The position numbers and the translations under genes were made by a program. The notes beneath the pieces are model-generated. The model saw only the letters and a program-made list of their open reading frames with translations, was not told where the DNA came from and did not search any database. This document shows, one piece after another, positions 55,606 through 63,896 of a stretch of 64,000 nucleotides of DNA (its first letter is position 1; every line of letters begins with the position of its first letter). This DNA comes from Actinomadura terrae (GTDB taxonomy: Bacteria > Actinomycetota > Actinomycetes > Streptosporangiales > Streptosporangiaceae): NCBI RefSeq assembly GCF_022751215.1, contig NZ_JAICDG010000002.1, positions 124,001-188,000 of the forward strand, written 5' to 3'.

Positions 55606-56040
55606 TCAGGGGGTCTTCGGGCGGCAGTTCGGGCACAGCCCCCAGAACGTGACGTCGGCCTGGTCGACCAGGTACCCCTCGTCGTCGGACGGGTCGAGGC
55701 AGGGCGCGGCGCCCTTGACGCAGTCGACGTCCCTGACCGCGCCGCACTCGCGGCACACCAGGTGGTGGTGGTTGTCGCCGACCCGCCCCTCGAACCGGGC
55801 CGGGCTGCCCGCCGGTTCGATCCGCCGGACGAGGCCCGCCGCCGTCAGCGCGTGCAGCGCCTCGTAGACGGCCTGGAGCGAGATGTGGCCGACGCGGTCG
55901 CGCACGCCCGACGCGATCGTCTCGGCGTCGAGGTGGTCGCCGCTCCGGACGGTCTCGAGCAGCGCGACGCGTCCGGCCGTCACCCGGAGGCCGGCACCGC
56001 GCAGTTCATCGGCGATGGACGGAGCGGGCTGAGCGGTCAC
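55606..56040 (-). CDS. Second Fur-family regulator next to katG
   Basis: A 144-residue Fur-family protein with the same layout as the FurA-like protein: LRVTAGRVALLETVRSGDHLDAETIASGVRDRV, ISLQAVYEALHALTAAGLVRRIEP, DNHHHLVCRECGAVRDVD and CPNCRP. It is a close paralogue of the regulator at 52860-53291 and is convergent with katG. GTG 56040 is the start. A TTGACT element and the near-symmetric GACTCAAGTC lie upstream near 56070-56085. The target may be katG, itself or another gene. Confidence 0.92.
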   Translation of the reverse strand: MTAQPAPSIADELRGAGLRVTAGRVALLETVRSGDHLDAETIASGVRDRVGHISLQAVYEALHALTAAGLVRRIEPAGSPARFEGRVGDNHHHLVCRECGAVRDVDCVKGAAPCLDPSDDEGYLVDQADVTFWGLCPNCRPKTP

Positions 56041-56160
56041 GATGGCCGAACCTGCCCTTCACGAATCACGAACGACTCAAGTCAACAAATGACATCAGTC
56101 TAAGTCACTTTTCTCATGATGCGCCGGGACGGCCGAGGTCGCCGGGGGGACGCGACCCGG

Positions 56161-57456
56161 TCAGGAGTTGCCCTGGCCGCCGCCGCTGGTGCCGCCGCCC
56201 TTGCTCCCGGCCCCGGCGAGGATGCGGTCCACGAACACGTGGTATCCGACCTCGCCGGTCGGGTGCCGGTACCGGATGCGCCAGGCGGCGGGCGGCGGGT
56301 ACTTCGGGACGTCGACGGCGACCTTCCAGGGCAGCGCGACGTTCCGGAGCGTCGTGGTCCTCCCGTTGATCGTGTAGGTCAGCGACGTCAGCCGGACGTC
56401 GCCGTCCAGCCGGATCTCCAGCACGCGGGAGCGCGCGGCGGGCGACGCCGACGCCGTCCTGCGGGGTGTCGGGGACGCGGAGCCCGTCTCCCGGGCGTCC
56501 TCCTTCGGGTGAGCGTCGTCCTTGAGGAAGAGGGACGTGCCGACGGCGCCGCCGCCCAGGCACGCGACCAGGACGCCCGCGCCCGACAGCAGCAGCACCC
56601 ACCGCCGCGCGGCCGGTGGCACCGGCGGCGCCGTCGGGGGGTTCTCGATCTCGGCGATGTGCCGGTGGATCTCGTCCTGGATCGGCGGCGGCCATGCCGC
56701 CGGCGGTTCGGGCGCGAGCGCCCCGGCCAGCTCGCGCAGGTCGGGACGGGACGCCGGGTCGGGGCGCAGGCAGGCGGCGATCACCGCCCGCAGGCCCTCG
56801 TCGGGGACGGCCGCCAGACCGTCGCCGGGAGGCTCGCCGGTGCACGCGAACGCCAGCGTGGCGCCCAGCGAGTAGATGTCGGACGGCGGCCCGGTCACCG
56901 CCCCGGCCTCCTGCTCGGGCGACATGAACCCGCGCGACCCCGCCGGGCCTCCCGCGACCGGCGCACCGGCCCGCGAGTCCTGGGCGATGCCGAAGTCGAT
57001 CACGCGCGGTCCGTCGCCGGTGAGCAGCACGTTCGCCGGTTTCAGGTCGAGGTGCGCGTATCCGGCGCGGTGGATCAGCGTGAGCGCCTCGACCAGCCCG
57101 GCCGCCAGGACGCGCGCCGCGCCCGGCGGCAGCGGGCCGAACCACCGGACGGCGTCGCGCAGCGACACCCCCGGCACGAACTCGGTCGCCATCCAGGGGC
57201 GCCGCCCGCCGGTGTCCGCGTCCAGCAGGCCGGGCCCGTACAGGCCGCCGACGGCGCGGGTCGCGGCCACCTCGCGGTGGAAGCGCGCGCGGTGCTCCGG
57301 GTCGTCGACGAACTCGGCGTGCATCATCTTCACCGCGACCGCGCGGCCCCCGGCGGACCGGCCGAGGTAGACGACGGCCATGCCCCCGGACCCGGCGCGC
57401 GCCAGGATGCGGAACCGTCCGACCGACCTCGGGTCGCTCTGCTCCAGCGGCCGCAC
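56161..57456 (-). CDS. Ser/Thr kinase with MmpS-like tail, non-RD catalytic loop (module 2)
   Basis: A 431-residue homologue of the kinase at 37368-38738. Glycine loop RAGSGGMAVVYLG, VAVKMM, VIDFGIA and SRGFMSPEQE are present, but the catalytic loop is YAHLDLKPAN, with Leu replacing Arg of HRD. One helix (WVLLLSGAGVLVACLGGGAVG) leads to a beta-rich tail with SLTYTINGRTTTLRNVALPW, which is plainly the same domain as LRYTINGKTTKLTNVKLPW in module 1. It ends in a Gly-rich stretch. GTG 57456 lies 3 bp after the PQQ-kinase stop. Confidence 0.9.
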   Translation of the reverse strand: MRPLEQSDPRSVGRFRILARAGSGGMAVVYLGRSAGGRAVAVKMMHAEFVDDPEHRARFHREVAATRAVGGLYGPGLLDADTGGRRPWMATEFVPGVSLRDAVRWFGPLPPGAARVLAAGLVEALTLIHRAGYAHLDLKPANVLLTGDGPRVIDFGIAQDSRAGAPVAGGPAGSRGFMSPEQEAGAVTGPPSDIYSLGATLAFACTGEPPGDGLAAVPDEGLRAVIAACLRPDPASRPDLRELAGALAPEPPAAWPPPIQDEIHRHIAEIENPPTAPPVPPAARRWVLLLSGAGVLVACLGGGAVGTSLFLKDDAHPKEDARETGSASPTPRRTASASPAARSRVLEIRLDGDVRLTSLTYTINGRTTTLRNVALPWKVAVDVPKYPPPAAWRIRYRHPTGEVGYHVFVDRILAGAGSKGGGTSGGGQGNS

Positions 57457-57459
57457 CGG

Positions 57460-59484
57460 CTAGACCCCGTCCGGCGGGGTGAGGGCCACCACGGACCCGT
57501 TGGCGGTGCCGATGAACACCGACCCGCCGACGGCGACCGGCGCGGACGTCCGGATCGTCACGTCGGCCGGGTAGCGCCACCGCGTGTGCCCGTCGGCCGC
57601 GTCCAGCGCGTAGACGTTGCGGTCGGCGCAGGCCACGTACACCGTGTTCCCGGCGACGCCGAGTGCGTTCCACTGGTTCCGGGACGTGGACCCGAACAGC
57701 CGCCGCGTCCACACCTGTTCGCCGGTCGCGGCGCGGAGGGCGAGGACGTCCCCGGTGGGCGTCCCGTAGTAGACGAGCCCGTGCCCGGCCGCGAACCCGG
57801 AGCCGTCGAAGACGTCCTCGTGGATCTGCCGCTTCCACACGAGCGCACCGGTGTCGGCCCGCAGCGCGTGCACCGCGCCCGGGCCGTCACAGGCGAACAC
57901 CAGGCCGTAGCACGCCTGCGGAAAGTGGCCGAACCTCGCCGGGTACGTCCATCGGAGCCGTCCGGTGCCCGCGTCCAGGGCCGACACCGTCGACCTGTCG
58001 ACCGCGACGACGACGTCGTCCCCGGCGGCGACGCCGTATTCGGCGCCGACGCGCGCGTCCCAGCGCCGCCGCCCGGTGCGCGCGTCCAGGGCGGTGACGG
58101 TCCCATGACCGATGCAGGACACTTTGGTGCCCGCCACCAGGTACGTCGGGATCGTCTCGGACGTCCAGGGATACCCCCACCGCTCGGTCCCGGACGAGGC
58201 GCGCACCATGCGGACCCGGTCGCCGACGGGGTCGAAGAGGAACACCCCGTCGTCGTCCACGCTGATATGGGCGATGTCCCACGAGGACTGTTTCCAGCGG
58301 GTCCGGCCCGTTCTCGGGTCGAGCGCGCGCAGCTGCCCCTCGGAGTGCGCCAGCACCACCCCGCCCGCGGTGACGAGGTCGGGGTAGTACTCGCCCACGT
58401 TCACCTTCCACCGCCGGACCGCGAGCGGCGGCGGGGTCAGGGCCGGTGAGGGACGCGCGGACGGCGACGTCGCCTTGGTCGCCGGGCCAGGGGCCGCCTG
58501 GCCGCCGCCCCGGCTTCGCGACAGCGCGACCAGCGCCGCGCCCGCACCGGCGAACGCCAGCGCCGCCGCGCCGCCCGCCACCAGCACGCGCCTGCTCACC
58601 AGGGGCGCGTCGCCGTCCGTGGCCGGAGGCTCGGGCGGGTGCCGCGCCTGGTGCGCGCGGTCGTCGATCGCCTCGGCGATCCCGTTCGGGAGCCACCGGG
58701 CGCCGTGCGCGGGGCCCGTCCCGTCCAGCCTGGCCAGCAGCTCGGCGGCGGACGGCCGCAGGCCCGGCTCCGGCTGGCGGCAGTCCTCGATCAGGTCGCG
58801 CAGCCACGCGTCGTCCAGCGCGCCGAGCCCGGCCTCCACCCCGTCGCGGGACGGCTCGGCGCCGGTCGCGGCGAACGCGAGCACGGCGCCGAGCGAGTAC
58901 ACGTCGCTGGACGGCCCGACCCTGCGCCCCGCCGCCTGCTCGGGCGACATGAACCCCGGGGTGCCGGGGTTGAACCCCACCCGCGTGATCGTGACGGCGT
59001 CCTCGGGACGGGCGATGCCAAAGTCGATCACCCGGGGGCCGCCCGCGGTCAACATGATGTTCGCCGGTTTCAGGTCGCGGTGCGTCAACCCGGCGCGGTG
59101 GATGTCGACCAGCGCCTCGGCGAGCCCGGCGGCCAGCGTGCGGACCGCCGCCGCCGGGAACCTTCCGTGCTCGGCGACCGCCTCCCGCAACGTCAGCCCC
59201 GGCAGGTAGGCGGTGACCAGCCAGGGCGCCTCCGCGCCCGCGTCGGCGTCCAGCACCGGTGCCGTGAACGCCCCGCTGACCGTGCGGGCCGCGCCGACCT
59301 CACGCCCGAACCGGGCCCGGTAGGTCGGGTCGCCCGCGTGCCGGGCGCCGATGACCTTGACCGCCACCGTGCGCCCGCCGGGCGAGCGGCCGAGGTAGAC
59401 CACGCCCATGCCGCCGGCGCCGAGCCGGGCCAGCAGGCGGTAGCGACCGACCCGTCCGGGATCGCCCGGCCGCAACCGCTCCAC
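57460..59484 (-). CDS. Ser/Thr kinase with extracytoplasmic PQQ-type propeller (module 2)
   Basis: A 674-residue homologue of the kinase at 35307-37346, same length and domain order. Kinase: RLGAGGMGVVYLG, VAVKVI, THRDLKPANI, VIDFGIA and TPGFMSPEQA (intact). Anchor helix VLVAGGAAALAFAGAGAALVAL near 300-320. Outer domain of repeated blades such as ALDARTGRRRW, ALDAGTGRLRWTYP and ALRADTGALVW. GTG 59484 follows GGAAGG. Co-transcribed with the MmpS-tailed kinase, only 3 bp apart. Confidence 0.93.
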   Translation of the reverse strand: MERLRPGDPGRVGRYRLLARLGAGGMGVVYLGRSPGGRTVAVKVIGARHAGDPTYRARFGREVGAARTVSGAFTAPVLDADAGAEAPWLVTAYLPGLTLREAVAEHGRFPAAAVRTLAAGLAEALVDIHRAGLTHRDLKPANIMLTAGGPRVIDFGIARPEDAVTITRVGFNPGTPGFMSPEQAAGRRVGPSSDVYSLGAVLAFAATGAEPSRDGVEAGLGALDDAWLRDLIEDCRQPEPGLRPSAAELLARLDGTGPAHGARWLPNGIAEAIDDRAHQARHPPEPPATDGDAPLVSRRVLVAGGAAALAFAGAGAALVALSRSRGGGQAAPGPATKATSPSARPSPALTPPPLAVRRWKVNVGEYYPDLVTAGGVVLAHSEGQLRALDPRTGRTRWKQSSWDIAHISVDDDGVFLFDPVGDRVRMVRASSGTERWGYPWTSETIPTYLVAGTKVSCIGHGTVTALDARTGRRRWDARVGAEYGVAAGDDVVVAVDRSTVSALDAGTGRLRWTYPARFGHFPQACYGLVFACDGPGAVHALRADTGALVWKRQIHEDVFDGSGFAAGHGLVYYGTPTGDVLALRAATGEQVWTRRLFGSTSRNQWNALGVAGNTVYVACADRNVYALDAADGHTRWRYPADVTIRTSAPVAVGGSVFIGTANGSVVALTPPDGV

Positions 59485-59667
59485 GCCCCTGCCTTCCCCG
59501 CACCCGTCCTGAGATCACATCGCCCCCATAATGGCGCCCCCGTCCCCCGTCCGGAAGCCGGGACGCCTTTGTTGGTAATTCGACTCACACGCGGGTCGTG
59601 AATTGAGCCAGGCGATCACACGGCGCGAATATCCAGGTGCCTCGACGCCGATTCCGATTACTCGGAG

Positions 59668-60642
59668 TCAGCGTGCGAGGGTGGCGAGGGCGTCGATTAC
59701 CGGGGCGGGATCGAGCGGGCCGAGGTGCGAGGCGCCCGGGAAGTCGTGCACGCGGAACCGGTTGCGCGGGGTCAGCTCGTCGGCCTCGGCGATCATGCGG
59801 TCCTGGAGCGCGGTCGCGATCGTGCGGTCGTTGCCGAACCGCAGGTAGGTGCGGGGGAGGCGGCCCCAGGTCTCGGCGCGGCCGACCGCCCGCCCGGCGT
59901 AGGCCCTGATGGGCTCGTCGGTCTGGACCATGCCCAGCGCGCGGCGGAAGGCGTCGTCGGGATAGTCCGCGCACATCATCGCCTTGAACGCGGCGAGATC
60001 CCTCGCGTCGCCCGTGCGCGGGTTCAGCCGCATCACGCCGAGCCGTTCGGAATCCCCGATGATCTGGTCGTAGGGAATGAGCGCCTCCTTGTTCTCGGGC
60101 GCCGCGGTGCAGTCGTCCGGAGTGGGCATGCTCCGGCTCGGGCAGAACGCGGCCATGTAGCAGATGTGGTGCAGCAGGTGCGGGACGGCGTCGCCGACGC
60201 GGCTGACCGAGGCGCCGCCCAGGCTGTGCCCGACCAGCACGACCGGGCCGAGCGCGGCGGCCCGGCGCACGACGCCGGTGACGCGCCGCTCGTAGTCGTC
60301 CAGGCCGATGCCCGCGAGCGGCGACGGCTCGGTCGCCAGCGCCTTGAGGTCCTGCCGCTGGTACGCCTCGGGGATGAACGCCTCGGCGCCGTGCCAGGGC
60401 TGGTCGACCGTGACGGCCCGGTGCCCCCGCAGCGACAGCTCGCGGGCGATCGGGAGCCAGAAGGCCCCGGCGCTGTGCGTCCCGTGGACGAGGACGAAGG
60501 TGGTCGGCCGCCGGTGCGTCTCGGCGCTCGCGTGCGGGGCGTCGAGCCCCGCGGCGAGTGCCGCGCCGCCCGCCGCCAGCCCGAGTCCCCGCAGTGCCGC
60601 CCGCCGACCGGGCAGGGCCGGTCCGGTGTGATCCGTAGTCAT
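59668..60642 (-). CDS. Tat-exported alpha/beta hydrolase
   Basis: A 324-residue enzyme. A twin-arginine signal (GRRAALRGLGLAAGGAALAAG, around residues 12-32) directs export of the folded protein. Catalytic features: LVHGTHSAGAFW (oxyanion region), nucleophile VGHSLGGASV and a terminal HDFPGASHLGPLDP with the probable His. Resembles esterases and amidases acting on small substrates. It follows the flavin reductase gene by 87 bp on the same strand and may share its operon. Confidence 0.85.
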   Translation of the reverse strand: MTTDHTGPALPGRRAALRGLGLAAGGAALAAGLDAPHASAETHRRPTTFVLVHGTHSAGAFWLPIARELSLRGHRAVTVDQPWHGAEAFIPEAYQRQDLKALATEPSPLAGIGLDDYERRVTGVVRRAAALGPVVLVGHSLGGASVSRVGDAVPHLLHHICYMAAFCPSRSMPTPDDCTAAPENKEALIPYDQIIGDSERLGVMRLNPRTGDARDLAAFKAMMCADYPDDAFRRALGMVQTDEPIRAYAGRAVGRAETWGRLPRTYLRFGNDRTIATALQDRMIAEADELTPRNRFRVHDFPGASHLGPLDPAPVIDALATLAR

Positions 60643-60729
60643 GATCGAACCGTAGGAAGCGGCCGGAGACCCGGACAGGGGCCTAGGTTCACCTCCGGGG
60701 TGGGCCTGACACCCCAACCGGCCGGGTCG

Positions 60730-61215
60730 TCAGCGGCCCGCCGTCGCGTAGCGGCCGCCGGTGAAGATCAGCGGCGGCTCGGCGACGCGTCCGGGGACGA
60801 CGTCCACGACGTCGCCGACGAACAGGGTGTGGTCGCCGAGCCGGATGCGCCGCCGCACCCGGCAGTCGATCGCGACCAGGCTGTCCAGCAGCAGCGGGTT
60901 CCCCGTCGCGGGCGTCGGCCGCCACCGTACGCCCGCGAACTGGTCGGCCTCCATCGGCGCGCTCTCGGCGAACCGCTCCGCCTGTTCCCGCTGGTCGCGG
61001 GCCAGGACGTTGACGGTGTAGGAGCCGTTGCGGTCGAGGATCTCGTGCGTGCGGGTGCGGGTGCCGACGGACACCAGCAGCGTCGGCGGGTCGGTCGAGA
61101 CCGAGAGCACGGCGTTCATCGTCATCGCGTGCGGCCTGCCCTGGCAGCGGGTCGTGAGCGCCACGACGCCGGTCGGCAGGTGCCGCATCGCCCGCCGGTG
61201 TTCCTCACCCGTCAC
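60730..61215 (-). CDS. Flavin reductase (HpaC/DIM6-like)
   Basis: A 161-residue NAD(P)H:flavin oxidoreductase of the FMN-binding split-barrel type: RHLPTGVVALTTRCQGRPHAMTMNAVLSVSTDPPTLLVSV (quoted as the PTGVVALTT and GRPHAMTMNA parts), NGSYTVNVLARDQ, and GDHTLFVGDVVDV. It supplies reduced flavin to a monooxygenase. GTG 61215 overlaps the stop of the upstream luciferase-like gene (GTGA), so the two are a coupled two-component system. Confidence 0.92.
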   Translation of the reverse strand: MTGEEHRRAMRHLPTGVVALTTRCQGRPHAMTMNAVLSVSTDPPTLLVSVGTRTRTHEILDRNGSYTVNVLARDQREQAERFAESAPMEADQFAGVRWRPTPATGNPLLLDSLVAIDCRVRRRIRLGDHTLFVGDVVDVVPGRVAEPPLIFTGGRYATAGR

Positions 61216-62207
61216 CACACCGGCGCCTTGGGCGCGGGCCCGGTGAGGGCCGGGAAGTGCGGGACCACCTCCGCGGCGATCTGCTCGACCACCTCGGCGG
61301 CCGGACGGGAGCCGTGCTGCACGCCGAGCGCCGCGTGGTTGATTCCGGCGTCCTGCCAGCGTCCGAGAATGTCGATCAGCCCCTTGGTGCCCGTGCGCAT
61401 GACGAACCCGGCGCGCAGCGGCGTGGGCGGGTGGTTCGCGTCCTCGACGAGGTCGATCCACTCGTTGGTGGCCACGGGCTTGAACTCCCCGCCGGGGACG
61501 AGGTCGCGCCACTTCTTGGCCTTGCGTCCGAGGGCGCTGGTGCCCATCGAGGTATAGGGGTCGCCCGGGTAGGTGAGCCAGCCGTCGGCGTGCTCGGCGT
61601 TCCACTCCGGCGTCTGCTGCGACGACCCGGTGACCAGGATCGGGATGCGGCGGCTGACCGGCTTCGGCAGCAGGTCCACGTCCCGCATCTGGCCGAGCGG
61701 GGACGACACCACCGGGCTCCGCTGTTCCAGCAGCGTGCGGAACATGTCGACGGCCTGGCGGAAGCGCTCGCCGCGCGTCTCGTAGTCCACGCCGTAGGCG
61801 GGGAACTCGGCGGGCCGGTCGCCGCTGGCCGCGCCGAGGACCAGCCGTCCGCCCGAGAGGTGGTCGATGGACGCCGCCTGCTTGGCGAGGTCGAGGGGGT
61901 GCCGCAGGGTGAAGATCGCGCTGCCCGCCGCCAGCGCCGCCTCCCGGGTGTGCGCGGCCAGCCAGGCGAGATACGTCCAGGGGTCGTAGACCTGGCCGAC
62001 GTCGCCGAAGCTCGGAACGGTCAGCGGGACGTCGCGGACCCAGATGGCGGAGAACCCTGACCGGTCGGCCAGCTGCACCGCCTCGCCCTGGCCGGACATC
62101 TTCGCCATGTCGCCCGAGTAGGGCCACAGCGGCAGGAACAGGCCGACGGTGAGCCGCCCGGGCGCGAACATCCGCCGGTACCCCGGGTGGTCGTCCAGCA
62201 GGGACAT
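61212..62207 (-). CDS. LLM-class (luciferase-like) flavin-dependent monooxygenase
   Basis: A 331-residue TIM-barrel enzyme: LTVGLFLPLWPYSG at strand 1, AIWVRDVPL, IFTLRHPLDLAKQAASIDHLSGGRLVLGAASGD (FMN-phosphate and barrel motifs, quoted as DHLSGGRLVLGA) and PILVTGSSQQTPEWNAEHADGW. It uses reduced flavin from the coupled reductase to oxidise an unknown organic substrate. ATG 62207 follows GGAGG; the ATG at 62219 is less likely. It starts next to a large inverted repeat shared with the divergent TetR gene. Confidence 0.93.
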   Translation of the reverse strand: MSLLDDHPGYRRMFAPGRLTVGLFLPLWPYSGDMAKMSGQGEAVQLADRSGFSAIWVRDVPLTVPSFGDVGQVYDPWTYLAWLAAHTREAALAAGSAIFTLRHPLDLAKQAASIDHLSGGRLVLGAASGDRPAEFPAYGVDYETRGERFRQAVDMFRTLLEQRSPVVSSPLGQMRDVDLLPKPVSRRIPILVTGSSQQTPEWNAEHADGWLTYPGDPYTSMGTSALGRKAKKWRDLVPGGEFKPVATNEWIDLVEDANHPPTPLRAGFVMRTGTKGLIDILGRWQDAGINHAALGVQHGSRPAAEVVEQIAAEVVPHFPALTGPAPKAPVW

Positions 62208-62220
62208 CTCGGCCTCCAAA

Positions 62221-62278
62221 TAGAGCGTTCGTTCTAGTGCGCGGACGATCTATCTCTAGCACTAGAACGAACGTTCTA
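62221..62278. promoter_or_regulatory. Long imperfect inverted repeat with two TetR-type operators
   Basis: TAGAGCGTTCGTTCTAGTGC (62221-62240) and GCACTAGAACGAACGTTCTA (62259-62278) are inverted copies with 19 of 20 matches. Each arm is itself palindromic: TAGAACG-AA-CGTTCTA is perfect, and the other has one mismatch. Centres are 38 bp apart. It lies between the monooxygenase and the TetR gene and should repress both. Confidence 0.82.
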
Positions 62279-62295
62279 TCAAGTACGCTGAGACG

Positions 62296-62901
62296 ATGGA
62301 CGCACCCTCGGTGACCCGCGCCCCGGCCCGCGCCCCCGCCGACGGCACCCGCGCGCGGATCGTGCGCGCCGCCGCCGTGCTGATGCAGCGGCAGGGCTAC
62401 GAGGCGACCGGCATCAAGCGCATCGCGCAGGACGCCGGGGCCACGCTCGGCTCGGTGTACCACTTCTTCCCCGGCGGCAAGAAGGAGCTGGCCGTCGAGG
62501 CGCTGCGGCACGGGGCCGACGAGTTCACCGACCTGCTCCGCACCGGCCTGGACAGCAGCGACGACCCCGCCGAGGCCGTCGCGGAGTGCGCCCGGCTGCT
62601 GGCGCGGACGCTGCGCGACTCCGACTGGACCGACGGCTGCCCGGTCGCCGCGACCGCGCTGGAGTTCATCGGCCGCTCACCCGCGATCCAGCGCGCGTCG
62701 GAGGAGGCGCTGCGGCAGTGGCGCGACCTGCTGGCGGGCAAGCTCGGCGCGGCCGGGCTCTCCGACGACGTCGCGCGCGAGCTGGCGTGCTCGGTGCTCA
62801 GCACCCTCGAAGGCGCCGAGCTGCTGTGCCGGGTCTCGGCGAGCGAGGAGCCGCTGCACATCGCCGCCCGCCACCTGGCCCAGCTGATCCGATCCTTCTG
62901 A
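62296..62901 (+). CDS. TetR/AcrR-family repressor
   Basis: A 201-residue regulator. Helix-turn-helix: RIVRAAAVLMQRQGYEATGIKRIAQDAGATLGSVYHFFPGGKKEL (quoted as IKRIAQDAGATLGSVYHFF). The C-terminal part (DWTDGCPVAATALEFIGRSP) is of the TetR_C type found next to oxidoreductases. Likely represses the divergent monooxygenase/reductase operon and itself from the repeat at 62221-62278. Its stop abuts the stop of the convergent SUMF1-type gene. Confidence 0.93.
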   Translation: MDAPSVTRAPARAPADGTRARIVRAAAVLMQRQGYEATGIKRIAQDAGATLGSVYHFFPGGKKELAVEALRHGADEFTDLLRTGLDSSDDPAEAVAECARLLARTLRDSDWTDGCPVAATALEFIGRSPAIQRASEEALRQWRDLLAGKLGAAGLSDDVARELACSVLSTLEGAELLCRVSASEEPLHIAARHLAQLIRSF

Positions 62902-63771
62902 CTACACGTCTTGCGCGCAGCGGAAGCCGTGCGCGAACGACGACCAGCCGCTCGGGTCGCCGTGCATGCGCTCGCTGCACCGGGTCTGATAGCGGAAGTT
63001 CATCCAGGAGCCCCCGCGAATGACGCGGTAATGGCCCATGGCGGCCCGCAGCGTCGGGTCGCATTCGGTCGACTCGGCGTAGAGGTGCGAGAGCGTCGAG
63101 GTCCATTCGTAGACGTTCCCGGCCATGTCGGCGCACCCGTACTCGCTGTCGCCGCGCGGAGAGAACGCTCCGACCGGGGACGTGCGCGGGACCGGGCCGT
63201 CCTGCGCGCACGTCGCCTGCCACCACGACTTCCACGCCGCGAGCGTGTTCAACGTCCCGGCGTGGAACTCGGCGGTGTTGGCGTTGGCGGTGTCCCACTT
63301 GTCGCCCCACGGCCAGACGCGGAAATCGGGGCCGCCGCGCGCCGCGAACTCCCATTCGGCCTCGGTCGGCAGCCGCTTTCCGGCCCAGGTCGCATAGGCG
63401 ACGCAGTCCTGCCAGGAAACGTGCACGACGGGATGGCCTTGCATTTCCGCCGAGCTGGTGCCCGGCCCGCCCGGCGCGCGCCAGCACACGCCGTCGGTCT
63501 CCTGCCATCCGCGCTCGGTGTACACGAGGCCGTAGCCGCGTTCCTCGGCGTCGGTGACATGGCCGGTGGCCTCGACGAACGCGGCGAAATCGGCGACGGT
63601 GACGGGATGGCGGTCGATCCGGTAGGGCGCGAGGCGCTGGACGAACTGGGGCGTCTCGTCGCCGAACCAGATGCGGGGCAGCGGCTGGTCGTTCTCGTCC
63701 AGCCAGTCCAGCAGCCACGGAGGCGACCCCTGGAGGAATTCCCCTCCGGGGACCCGTACCATTTCCCCCAC
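62902..63771 (-). CDS. SUMF1/formylglycine-generating-enzyme-like protein
   Basis: A 289-residue protein of the FGE-sulfatase (SUMF1) fold: MVRVPGGEFLQGS, APYRIDRHPVTVADFAAFVEATGH, HPVVHVSWQDCVAYATWAGKRLPTEAEWEFAARGG (quoted as KRLPTEAEWEFAARGG), DMAGNVYEWT and YRVIRGGSW. True FGE carries two copper-binding cysteines (SYCYRYRC-type); here the first position is Met (SWMNFRYQTRC), so it may act as another kind of oxidoreductase or structural protein. GTG 63771 is the start. No sulfatase gene is adjacent. Confidence 0.88.
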   Translation of the reverse strand: MGEMVRVPGGEFLQGSPPWLLDWLDENDQPLPRIWFGDETPQFVQRLAPYRIDRHPVTVADFAAFVEATGHVTDAEERGYGLVYTERGWQETDGVCWRAPGGPGTSSAEMQGHPVVHVSWQDCVAYATWAGKRLPTEAEWEFAARGGPDFRVWPWGDKWDTANANTAEFHAGTLNTLAAWKSWWQATCAQDGPVPRTSPVGAFSPRGDSEYGCADMAGNVYEWTSTLSHLYAESTECDPTLRAAMGHYRVIRGGSWMNFRYQTRCSERMHGDPSGWSSFAHGFRCAQDV

Positions 63772-63896
63772 CGCGTCCTCCCATCGGACGTTGATGCCTT
63801 TTCCAGGCCATCACGGTTACGCCGCCGCGACCATCTCCCCGATTGCTCGCCGGTGCCCGATATGATCGCGACTTCCGGAACAGGAGGATGGCGCGC

